The notes beneath the pieces are model-generated. The model saw only the letters and a program-made list of their open reading frames with translations, did not search any database and was not told the origin of the DNA. Positions 8,940 through 17,840 of a stretch of DNA of 22,659 nt are shown one piece after another. This stretch comes from Gracilaria caudata (lineage: Eukaryota > Rhodophyta > Florideophyceae > Gracilariales > Gracilariaceae): contig JASCIV010000365.1 of NCBI GenBank assembly GCA_030374735.1, forward strand, positions 1-22,659, written 5' to 3'. Position 1 is the stretch's first letter, and each line of letters begins with the position of its first letter. The translations under genes were made by a program, and so were the position numbers.

Positions 8940-9669
8940 CCCTCTCCTTTACAACTACGTCGATTCTCTTTAAACCAGGCTTTTCGACATTTACTGTTTC
9001 AATGAGTTCGTGTGGCACACGCTCACCGCGCGAGATATGGCGAACACGAAAAGAAGTTTGAAAAAGTGCGAGAGGTTTTTCTACGAAATGCACCATGTCG
9101 TACTTGACAATATCAGATACAACCATCTGTGAAGACTTTGCGAGACAAGTTCCGCTCTCTTGTGTGCTCCCGACGTAAAAAAAGTAAGGAAAACTGTGCG
9201 GCTTCGGGAATATCCGAGGAGGTTGGCGAGTTCGAACTCTTACTTGATGAACTGATAGCAGAAAATGAGGAGTTTGAGCTACAGGAGGCTGCCGAGAGAA
9301 GTGAGGCTACTTTGAAGGAAGAAGGACTTGTAGCAGCAGGAAAGCGTCTTCAAGATATGGCGCTTGAAAGAAGGCGCACCAAAGTAGCGAAGATCGAGAG
9401 CAGCAAGGACCGGAGTGAAAGCAAGAAATCAAGGATTCGTAGAACAAAGATTGATTCAAAAGACCACAACGATTGAGATGCAGAGATGAAAAAAGATGTG
9501 GGAGAAGAAAAAGCGTCTCGAAAAGCGTAAACTGGTTGTCCATGAACGGGAACTAGATCTAAGACGCGAGCAGTGGGAAGAGGACAAGAAAGATCGGGAG
9601 GTAACTCAAGGACAGAATAAGATGCAACTCCAACTAATCAGTTCGTTGATTCTCCACTTGAAGAAGTAA
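8940..9669 (+). pseudogene. SANT/Myb-like DNA-binding protein, decayed
   Basis: Proteins of this type carry an N-terminal SANT/Myb-like helical domain that binds DNA, then a charged coiled coil. Some are partners of Harbinger-type transposases. Here the Myb-like part is in one frame: VRVAHAHRARYGEHEKKFEK, then VREVFLRNAP, a TGA at 9105-9107, and VKTLRDKFRSLV. Next comes SGISEEVGEFELLLDELIAE, typical of the hinge in this group, and a Glu/Lys-rich helix. The frame ends at a TGA (9474-9476). The coiled coil resumes in another frame at about 9496 (ERELDLRREQWEEDKKD) and ends ISSLILHLKK with TAA at 9667-9669. At least two stops (9003 and 9105) and one frameshift make it a pseudogene unless unseen splicing removes them. 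A Ser/Thr-rich frame at 8777-9061 may be its N-terminus. The minus-strand frame over 8767-9126 is a shadow. Confidence 0.6.
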
Positions 9670-10699
9670 AGTGTCGTCTTAAACGCTCGCAACGGCTGTC
9701 CTGGTCTTAACTTCCATGTTCGCGTCTCGACACTTATGTTTGACACCTTTATTCATCAGTCACTAGCATGCGATGCATACCGAAAGAGAAGAAAGTTTAC
9801 ACAGACAGCTGTCGGCCATTATACCAGATATGTCCGTGAGCTTCATTTGATAGGAGGCGATAAATGCTTGCGTATACCTTTTCAGTTCCCAACCGACTCG
9901 AGAACGACCCCACCAGGCCAAAATACATTCATTTCCCTCTACCGCCTCGGCCCACCGCCCTCTACTGTCATTGTCACCGGATTCGACACGGGACCTCAAG
10001 CATGCTGCGTATAATTTGCGTGCGAAATTTGTTTCCCAAACATATTTCCGTGTCGGAGGCTGTGGCCACAAGCACGGGCAGACCAAAAGAAAATGAGCAC
10101 AATACAGTGCGATTGACGGCGGCTGCTCAGGAAAACAGCAAGCCCATAATGAATTTGATCTCCAATGGAGAGAGCCGCCTTCACAGTGTTTTATGCCTTC
10201 TAACTTCTTCCTCTACTACACTGCAGTCGTTTGACTTTCGCTGCTTGCGGATCGCCCAAGAGACCAAACTGAATATAGCTCCATTACGACAGCAATCTAA
10301 TTTTCTCTTCGTTTGTCAACCGTCCTACTCCATCTGTTCAGTGTCTGCCGAGCATGGGATGTCAATAGAGTAAATATGCCCTACTCTCAAGCCAAAGCGG
10401 CCACGCCAGGTTTTTGAGTGTTTTCCTCCTCAGTGTACTGAGTCACAGGCTCTTCTGTCTTCCCCATTCCACCGCATGCGTCTGATACAATTGATAAGTC
10501 GGCGAAGATAACGATATGTCGTAATTAATCCCTGTTCCAGCAACAAGCAAATCCAACCCTTTGAGCCAGGACTTCGATCTCGTTCAATCCCTTGGTCTTG
10601 TATGGTTCAATGTGGCCAGTGGGGAAGTAATCGTTGCTGCAGTGCCTTCGTCGCCAATCGCATCGACATGAACTTCACCACAAACATACATTCCGAACA
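9670..10699. other. No recognised gene; one 169-codon plus-strand frame
   Basis: The longest frame is plus-strand 9864-10373 (169 codons). It is Ser/Pro/Arg-rich and has no domain I recognise. A 107-codon minus-strand frame (9763-10086) overlaps it and is equally anonymous. The minus strand between 10400 and 10700 could hold the degenerate tail of the sugar-kinase pseudogene, or another host gene remnant, but I cannot follow a frame. I leave this stretch unassigned. Confidence 0.4.
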
Positions 10700-11300
10700 T
10701 ATCGAAAACGATTGCTTCGTGTAAATAAACGGAAACCCTGGAGCTTTGATTCCGTATGTAGCCCAAATCCTTACTGCCATAGGTACGAAGTGCTGATCAG
10801 GTGTACTATTCATTCCATCTCCAACAAACGTTCCGCCCATGCCCACCGTGTCAACAGTCATCTCATGGCGAGCTCGATCATCAAAGAAGCCAACAGTAGT
10901 GGAGGATTGTTGGCTCCAGGCAAAAGCAATCGGGGCATAACCACCAGCTTAACACGACCCAAAAAGCCCCTCGTCGCTCTGCAAGAAAAGAGTTTCACCT
11001 CGAAGCTCATCAGCACCTTCTCCAGGCCAAAAAAGCTTTCGGTAGGTTTTCATTGAGCTTTCGACGAGATCTGGACATCATTCCAACCATTGTGAGTTTC
11101 ATTGACTTCTATTGAAATTATAATGAGGGATGCACTCTCAAAAAATTAACAATTTCAGGTGCATTGGAAATGCATTTCAAATCCATGAAAAAGTGCCGAG
11201 ATGTTCAAATCTCATTGGGAAAACAATGACAAACATTTCCGCCTCGGTTCCGGAACTTTCATCCGTCGACGCCAATGCACCATTGTGCTCACTGGCTACC
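10700..11300 (-). pseudogene. Ketohexokinase-like PfkB sugar kinase, decayed
   Basis: PfkB-family kinases phosphorylate sugars using ATP; ketohexokinase makes fructose-1-phosphate in the cytosol. Reading the minus strand from 11300 down, family landmarks appear in the right order. There is a TMVHW segment, then HGFEMHF (like the WIHFEGRN region), then LIIISIEVNE (like ISVEVEKPRE). DVQISSKA (like DVVFISK) follows, then SFFGLEKVLMSF and GFLGRVKLVV, then VDTVGMGGTFVGDGMN in place of the VDTxGAGDTF signature. AVRIWATYGIKAPGF ends the series, like the conserved C-terminal helix. Fragments lie in several frames with a TGA between SSKAQ and KPTES. In the anion-hole/catalytic motif GAGD the catalytic Asp is Gly. 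The product would be inactive. The subfamily is uncertain; other PfkB kinases are possible. Confidence 0.5.
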
Positions 11301-12362
11301 ACCTACGCAGCTTGGCAGCGATGAAGTCTGCACATGTTCGAGTCGATTCCCAACTACAACGGACGCACAAATTGGTAGCCCTTGCACGTGCGGCTGGAAA
11401 TGGAATAGAAAATTCCGGTGCGTGACTACTTTGACAGTTCTGCGGAAAGGGTCTAGATAGATGCTACGATAAGCATGTAATGATGCTCAATGCACTGACG
11501 GGCTACCAAGGCCTGGAGAAAAGAGTGAAGGTAGAGCAACCTCCTCTCTTCAGACTCTAGGATTGTTTTCGCAGCGTAGCGCGAGAAACCGGAAAACCCG
11601 GCTGTGCGAAACCGATGCATGGCGTGAGTGACTTGTTATAAATAACTGGCCGAAGCCTTTGTGCACAAGGAGGTAAAAGAAATGAGTATGACGAAAGGAT
11701 ATTAGTTCACCACATTTTCGGAAAGCCGGTGTACACGGTCGCAACAAAATTAGACAAATACAAATTAGAGGCAATGATATCCTTGCCTAGATCTGAGTTT
11801 GCGTTTGAGGGTTTTAGAGGCCAACAAGCATATGGTGCACATCTTGAGACGTCCGTTTTCGATCCTTTGCAACGAAAAACATTATGATGGCATCTTATGA
11901 TGGCATCTTATGATGGCATCGAGGGCTCGGCGGAATCACAAAGAAAGTTGGAGCACATTCTCTGTAAAAACGACAAGCAAGAGAAGGAAGATAACGTAAT
12001 CATCGTCTGGGCGGTCCGTTCAGGCCGCATGGGAGGGATAGATGGTAGATCAGGTTGAAACTATATTCTAACGAATTCGCTCGTGGCGGTCAAATTTTTC
12101 ATCTTCATTACATGAGCCCTGTGATATGCACTCAACTGCAGCTCGAGTACTTTTCAATTGAAGGCGGTGTCACTGCAAATGGTTGTATCTTTTGCCCATA
12201 CTTGAAAAGACAGGCATCAAAGTTGAGAAGAATACCTGACGCTTTGTACATCAGCGCGATAGGGGCGTAGCGCACCTTAAGATGTCGAGAAATGTAGGGC
12301 AACTGCAAAACCAGGAAACACACCGAGAAGCTCGGGATCTCGCTCTCTGTTGAGGCAACAAT
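11301..12362. other. No recognised gene
   Basis: This stretch holds only short frames (the longest are 71-75 codons, for example plus-strand 12055-12270) with no family resemblance. The first 150 bases could include the missing N-terminus of the neighbouring sugar-kinase pseudogene. A 13-bp tandem repeat at 11882-11920 is the only clear structure. Confidence 0.45.
11882..11920 (+). repeat. Three exact tandem copies of a 13-bp unit
   Basis: TTATGATGGCATC is repeated three times without a mismatch (11882-11894, 11895-11907, 11908-11920). The array is short, not palindromic, and outside any recognised gene. Exact identity in a window where everything else is decayed suggests recent slippage. 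Confidence 0.95.
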
Positions 12363-13060
12363 GTGGCAGAGGCTCTCCAGGTTGCCACAGCGAAGCCGGG
12401 GTGTAAGTCCCGGGTCAGCCTTCACGACCAGCGTAGTAGAGTTACAGAAAGCACGTCCAAGACGGTTCGGAGCCACGAATATGTGTACAAGGTTTCTCCT
12501 ACGGAGTATGACAACCCGTATGGCGGAGGGTGCGAGGAGCCAGTGGGGCTACGAGCACCGGAGGAAATCCGCGAGAAACCATCCGAAGATGGGGGAAGAG
12601 CAACAACAGAAAATGGGAATATAAAAAGAAATACGAGCCTCGAAGGCAATGGAAAACGGTCACGAGATATCGGTAAAATAACCCTATAAGGGGGCGAGAA
12701 CACGGTGTATACCGGGAAAGCAGCCGGTGATGAACGGTAAAATAAGACGGTGCCTCTAGACGAGCCAAGGGCGGTGATAGTTCGTATACTACGGATGCGC
12801 ACACTCCGTGGGGAGATTAAAGACACACAGAGGCAGAATGCTATCAGAGCGAAACACGACTTTGTCAGGAACTCCTTGGCCGGGGAGGTTCACTTGAGTG
12901 TCAGAGCCTTTGGCCGCTACACTTTATAGTAGATCTACCTTCCTACAGTGCGGGTAAAGTAAACTAAATAATACTAGGAAATCTACCAGCAATGCTGTGC
13001 CAACCACCATCCTGACAATTAACGCCTCACACGTGTTCCGTTAACCTCTCACCACTGCAA
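12363..13060 (+). pseudogene. Third gag fragment, same family, decayed
   Basis: One plus-strand frame is fairly open from 12363 with TAA stops at 12687-12689 and near 12741, then a TAG near 12927. The product is rich in charged and polar residues with a basic stretch in the middle (ENGNIKRNTSLEGNGKRSR), as in gag N-terminal parts. It continues VRNSLAGEVHLSVRAF, faintly like FRANAAEFQSEVLL in the 6385-7010 fragment. The DNA is collinear with that fragment, and CAGCAATGCTGTGCCA (12989-13004) recurs exactly on the minus strand at 22644-22659. No enzyme domain is present. Placement in gag rests on the match to the right element, whose copy of the motif lies upstream of its nucleocapsid-like region. 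Confidence 0.45.
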
Positions 13061-13772
13061 CGGCGCGTGCCATCCACGCGGCCGGTATGACGCAAGTGAT
13101 GCGGTCAATACACCCGCTAATAGCGGTAATACTCATAACCACCTCGAAAGAGTGAACCTCGTACCAACGACTAAGTCGGCAAAAACACCTCCCCTTTGGA
13201 AACCCGAGATATGAGTGTGATATGGAACTGATATCGCCGGAGGACATAGCTATGGCATAAAATTCATGAGTAGTTGATGCTGAAATGATATTGCAGTTGA
13301 ACATATTTCGGGTTGGTCAATAAGAATACGATATAAATTTGATATAGTTTCGACACCACTGCGTTCTTCCTTTGAACAAACTGGATATCTTTTGGATATA
13401 TCTTCAAATTTTCTGTATTCAAAACGGTTTGGCAACAGTAGAAAAACATATCCAATATTTATCAAGATCTTGCGTGAGACTCGTGAAAACATGGTGCCGA
13501 AAAGAACATTATATCAAATCTATATCAGTAATACATCAAACTTTTATCTATTCTGCTAGGAATATATCGAAGTGGTATCAGACACATATCTTGGATTTCC
13601 ACTGGGCTCTGAGAGGGGTTGCACTTCATATCCCTCTCTTAGGTGCGAAACACGCTGAGCCAGTGGCGGGTGAAGCACCGAGCCAAGTGCATAAATACCG
13701 GTCGCCAGCATGATCTTCGGGGTCTGAACTGCCTAGCAGGCACGATCACGCTGAGGCGGATAACCATTCGCA
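13061..13772. other. AT-rich stretch without a gene
   Basis: Between about 13260 and 13600 the DNA is AT-rich and full of ATATC/GATAT pentamers (for example GGATATCTTTTGGATATATC near 13382). No reading frame is recognised; those over 13041-13713 are short. At 13573-13582 the string TGGTATCAGA matches the start of the initiator-methionine tRNA primer-binding site used by many LTR elements. So 13260-13570 could be an eroded LTR, but no TG...CA ends or second copy are seen. Confidence 0.35.
13573..13584 (+). promoter_or_regulatory. Primer-binding-site-like sequence (tRNA-iMet type)
   Basis: TGGTATCAGA is identical to the first ten bases of the classical iMet-tRNA-complementary primer-binding site (TGGTATCAGAGC); the next bases differ (CAC). 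It lies about 200 bp upstream of the unknown plus-strand frame, where a gag leader would put it. Ten bases can occur by chance, and no LTR end is identifiable before it. Confidence 0.3.
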
Positions 13773-15744
13773 GTGCGATATGCTTTCCGAATCACTCCGA
13801 CCGACTTCCCCCAACTCACCAGCAACCACTCGAACTCCGTCGACCACACCCCCGATTCCTTGGGTTCGCTCCGTTTCACGGTTATTTCCGATTCGACCTC
13901 TGCTGCGTACCACGATGAGCAACAATCCGAACTATCCGGGCAACCATTCCCCACAGGGGTACTTCGGAAGTTTTCGTTGCGTTCCGCTTCGCAAGGCGGG
14001 CCAGTACCGCAAGGCGGTCCACTTCCACAAGGTGGAGCTCAGCCACACGGCGGAAGTCTAGCTGGAGGACAGGGTTTCTACCTGAACAACTCGCACAGTG
14101 GGCCGATCCCACCGATTCCGAACCTTCCACTGGGCAGGTGGCCATCCGAAGAGTCCTTGGTCGGACGTAACCCCTCCAGGGCATCGCTTGAATTCGGGCT
14201 TTCGCCGTGGTTCCACCCGACTGCGGTTTTCAAACGCTCCGCTGTTAGCGGCCTATACCGACGGCATCGGAATGCTTCCGGGTGATATCCCGTATATCGA
14301 CACCACTTCGTGAGATTGGCGCAGCAGCAAAGCGATTCCGGCACATCACGTGTCCCATTCATACCCCGGCGAGCCGGCAGCAGTCGTTCACGCGGGTCTA
14401 GGGCTGCTAGCGCACCAATGGCTAAGCCGGGCTCTTTTCGACTATCCCATGCATACAGGAAGCGGGACGGACGTCGCATAGTACCGCACGAGGGGCGAAA
14501 TTGGATGCCTCAACCGCTTAGCGGGATTGTAAACCGTCCACTGGCGTGGGAATCACGTCTCCAGACAGGCGGCTCTGTGCTTCGAACGACCAATCATTCG
14601 GGCCAAAATTCCGCTACATGCGACGTCTAGGACGGTCTCGATTCAACGAGTTGATCCGCTTTGAGCGAAAGTTGCGTTCCCGATTTGGGTATATGGTCCC
14701 GTACCAGAATTACCAGATTCAACGGATCCGTCCGGCGAGCCGACGAGGTCGGTATGTTACCATTCCACCGTGGTGGTTGCATCTCGAAGCGTGTCGGAAT
14801 TGCTACATCGAGCTTCCAGCCGTGATCACGTATTACGGTTCGTACCTCATGGAGGATCCAAATTCCGGTCTGTGATCCGTGGTCGTAACCGAGTGGGCAG
14901 CCCGTGCAGCGGCGTTCATCCTCTGGGAGGCGTTTGACCAGTATAGACTGTGGTACATCTCCCTTCGGGTGCGCGCGCCCTTTCGAGCTCTCGATCTGCG
15001 TATCCCGCTAGGCGGTCAAGAGAACGTCGAGGAAATGTTACAGTTCCTCGGCTTCATCGACCAGACGGACTGGAGTATGGTGCCTCTATCACAGAGTGCA
15101 CGGGTCGACGGTGACCGCTCTCCAGGACGCAGAACGGAGACTTCATCTACTTCGATCCCTGGGAGATACAGGAGATACCCGCAGCTACAGCGGAAGAATA
15201 CCGGCTTGAGCCTAGATATGTCCCTCCTGGGAATCCGACCGGCTTTGTCGACGCCGACGTGTACCACAGTTATGTGTACGACGAGGAAGATCCCATGGTC
15301 GATAACATGGTAGGTGAAGATCCCGTTCCGGGTGTTGCGCACGACAGCAAGGCGGTTGACACCGATATGACGAACACGGAGGCTCCAGAATAGTCTGAAA
15401 CCGAAGGCGCGGGAGCTATGAGCGCACCGTTCGTGGACCTGGGTGCACCAGTGCCCAATGCTCCAGCTATGCCGATCGAAGAGAACGAGATCCTCCCTGG
15501 ACCAGCCCCAGTTGGGGGAACTTCCGCGACTACCGCGAGCGTACCCGCGACTGCGGACGATGCGCCGCGCATTGCGCAGTTCCTCCGCGGAGCGGGTCTG
15601 GGCAGTAACGTGGTGAGCGGGTACGTCAATGCCATGCAGGCGGCACTCATCCCCCGAATCCAATGGAATCCAAACCCGAACGTTGGTGGTTCTAACTTGA
15701 GAGGAAGGCGTGCCTTACAGGGGTCAGCGGTCCCTAATCGTTAG
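13773..15744 (+). pseudogene. Broken reading frame of about 620 codons, family unknown, gag-like
   Basis: Successive plus-strand frames join into one decayed gene. It starts near the ATG of MSNNPNYPGNHSPQG (13916) or slightly upstream. A QGGPxP hexapeptide repeat follows (13992-14054). Next comes a Trp/Tyr/Arg-rich region with GYMVPYQNYQIQRIRP, IPPWWLH and VITYYG (14546-14875). Across a TGA at 14873-14875 it continues EWAARAAAFILWEAFDQY. After a frame change near 15110 comes an acidic part (FIYFDPWEIQE, YVYDEEDP), a TAG at 15391-15393, and a Pro/Ala-rich tail ending RGRRALQGSAVPNR with TAG at 15742-15744. There is no zinc knuckle and no catalytic motif. It runs tail-to-tail with the minus-strand chromodomain, 116 bp from its stop. 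It may be an antisense accessory ORF of that element, or the gag of another element. The longest minus-strand frame here (15016-15663) is its shadow. Confidence 0.5.
13992..14054 (+). repeat. 18-bp imperfect tandem repeat encoding QGGPxP
   Basis: Three 18-bp units (13992-14009, 14010-14027, 14028-14045) and a half unit encode QGGPVP, QGGPLP, QGGAQP and HGG. Codon-level differences (GGC/GGT, CCG/CCA) with a kept peptide pattern indicate the repeat was once translated in this frame. Confidence 0.8.
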
Positions 15745-15763
15745 TGTAGTTTCCGGGTTCCTC

Positions 15764-15779
15764 AAGTGAAAGTTCACTT
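15764..15779. repeat. Short inverted repeat between convergent frames
   Basis: AAGTGAA-AG-TTCACTT lies between the stop of the plus-strand unknown frame and the stop of the minus-strand chromodomain. It is close to the point where similarity to the left chromovirus copy ends. It could mark an element boundary or be chance. Confidence 0.4.
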
Positions 15780-15860
15780 TTTCGTGTGAGTATCTTCCGT
15801 TTCCAACGGTTCCAACAAAGCAACCATGCTTTTCCGTCTCTTCATCCAGTTACGTGGGAC

Positions 15861-16375
15861 TTACCCAACTTGGGCATTCGCGATTGTCGCGGGAATTGCC
15901 GTCTTCGATCGACGATGATATTGCACAACTTTAGAGCGTGGGAGGTGTTCCATCGGTTCATCCGAGTCGGCCTCAGGACCAAACCCGTACCATCGTACGC
16001 GATACTGTATGTATCCATCAGAATGGTATGAATGTTCCACGATGTGGTCGGCCACAAACTCTTTTCGGCAAACTTCCTGGCCTTGCCGTGTGCGCATTAC
16101 CTCCTCACTGCAGTGAGCTCCCGCAAGCTTGCGTGATGACCTGTGCCCCTCCCCTTGCGCGTCCATGGTTTGGTACTGCTTTCCATGGCAGGGGGGGGGG
16201 GGGGGGGGGGGAAGATTTCTCGTGTTGGGGGTTGTTCCGACACTGTGCGGGCTTCTTCCCGCGACGCAGTGTGACGAAACTCGTCATGACTAATGTGACC
16301 GGAGGCCTTCCCATCGGGCAATCTTTCCAAACTTGGGGTCTCTGTGATCGCCGAGGTACCTCGTGAATGAATCAC
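15861..16375 (-). pseudogene. Chromodomain and preceding tail of right chromovirus
   Basis: The 3'-terminal frame (16166 to 15861) contains a chromodomain: KEFVADHIVEHSYHSDG, then YRVRWYGFGPEADSDEP, LPRSKVVQYHRR, and a C-terminus ending ANAQVG. Chromodomains target integration via histone H3 tails. The Trp of VRW is present. The Trp normally in the WEP motif is Asp, and the first aromatic is Phe, so the methyl-lysine cage looks weakened. The left copy also lacks the WEP Trp (Ile). Just upstream the frame is interrupted by a 21-base C run (read on this strand) encoding seven prolines in the 16375-16097 frame, so slippage there probably separates the chromodomain from the linker. Confidence 0.85.
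16191..16211 (+). repeat. Run of 21 G (C on the element's coding strand)
   Basis: An uninterrupted run of 21 G lies inside the chromovirus between linker and chromodomain. It encodes a proline run in the minus-strand frame and marks a change of reading frame. Such a run is prone to slippage and to cloning or sequencing error, and can form a G-quadruplex. Confidence 0.95.
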
Positions 16376-16561
16376 CCAAGGGGGGACGCGGTCAAATCAG
16401 GAAGTGATTGTTTCGCATCCCGCTCCACGAGCTTGCGTAGCGTCAGCCGTAGCGACGGTGGTATAGTCGTCGACGAAGTCGGTTGTGAGGTGCGCCGAGT
16501 GCGCGCGAGCCTTCCGCCTGAGGCACTGACTGGTGCCAAGTGTGGGCCATCTTCCGTGACT

Positions 16562-17640
16562 TCACTTTGCAATTTCCATCGAATGGCTCAGAGCGCTCCG
16601 CGCCGTTGCGCGTCCCGCCTCCTCACGTGAAGGCTTGTCCAACGGCTGTGCCGGAGTGTTCCCGCGACTGCGCGTTACAGTGGCGCCATGGGCGAGCTCA
16701 CCCGACTTGGGCACACCGTACGCATCGGTGCGCCGCGTGGGCCGGCGGTCAGGATCCCAGTGAGGGGCATATGCGTCCTTTCCAGCTCTTGCTGAGTCAT
16801 CTAGCTCTCTCGACAACGAGTTACTTCCGTCATCGACGTGCACACTATCTGGAGTGACCGGCTTCTCCTTCCAGACAATACTATCCGGATCAACGGAGAC
16901 ACTCGGGGTACGCTCGCGACTACGCGGTACAGCTGCATCAGATTCCAAGTTACTTGGCTTGTCTGCATGGTTGGGTGCGGCGTTCTTGCTCGGCCGGTAC
17001 CTCGTGACCGAGGTGGTACTACGTACTGTACGGGGCGACATTATCCGATGACTGCGGCGTAGCAGGGCCTGCAATGGGCTATCCCTTGCGATCCAGCGAC
17101 GCTGGCGATGATGAGACGTGTTCCACGAGCTGTGGCTGCGAAGGTTCGGCATCGAGCTGCAATGGCGAAGCCAGAACTATCGCGCAATTTCGAGTAGCGT
17201 CGGTTGACATTTATGTCTTGACGGGATCTCTTCTACTGCGTGGCGATTCTATAGGCTATGATTCCCCTTGACGGGTGTCGTGCAGCGCAGATGCGGTTTG
17301 CTTTTCTCGAGCGGGCTCCACATCCGATATAGCTCGTGATTGCGACTGCGACACGTCATCTGACCGAGATTCTGTTCCACTACTGTCCTTATCGACGTGG
17401 TTGGAAGTCAGAGTATCCCGAGAATCATGACGCGACGAAGCGGTAGAAATCTCTCGACGAGTATTCAAGGTACCCTCCCCCTCCTCAGACAGAGCGTGAT
17501 GAGGAGCAGTTTTTCCGCCCAACCTTCGTGTATAGACACCACGCGGTGGGTGTAGAGAAGAAAAGCCATTCTGGCCTGGTGTGTCGGATAACATCGATAA
17601 ATCAGACAAACCACTTGTAGGGTGTGGCAAGACCGAAGGT
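16562..17640 (-). pseudogene. Linker between integrase and chromodomain, right copy
   Basis: Two minus-strand frames (17630-17256 and 17152-16562) encode a Ser/Thr/Pro/Asp-rich, low-complexity segment joining integrase to chromodomain. It has no catalytic motif. HPTSGLSDLSMLSDTP and PSVSVDP, followed by EK, VT, D and H, recur in the left copy at 2048-2266 and 2566-3018, so the segment is a true part of the family. It is unusually long (over 300 residues) for a chromovirus tether. A short gap between the frames holds at least one shift. Confidence 0.65.
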
Positions 17641-17840
17641 CTGAAGAACCGCCGTTTACTTAGATTTAAAAAATAAGCTTGAACTTAATTTTTTTATTCT
17701 TAAGCACCGGGCAGGCCTCAGACTCTATACCATTTTTTACAGATTGGCAGAGTCCTGTGGTTTTGTTAACCAGTCGTTACTTCTTCTTTTATGTTACCCT
17801 TTTTTATTATGGGCCCTCTTTATAGCGAACATACAGAGTT
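17641..17840. other. AT-rich block inside the chromovirus
   Basis: About 200 bases are much richer in A and T than the flanking element and contain five or more stops in the coding phase. The integrase tail stops at about 17838 and the linker resumes at about 17640. It could be a small insertion, an intron-like piece, or locally decayed coding sequence. No terminal inverted repeat or target duplication is evident. Confidence 0.45.

Noticed and set aside
8767..9126. 119-codon minus-strand open frame opposite the SANT/Myb-like region
   Set aside because: The plus strand reads a recognisable Myb-like domain over the same bases; the minus frame has no family and is best explained as a shadow.
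15016..15663. 215-codon minus-strand frame, the second longest in the window
   Set aside because: It lies wholly opposite the plus-strand unknown frame, which has coding-type repeats, in-order segments and a coherent C-terminus. The minus frame is Arg/Ser-rich without motif.
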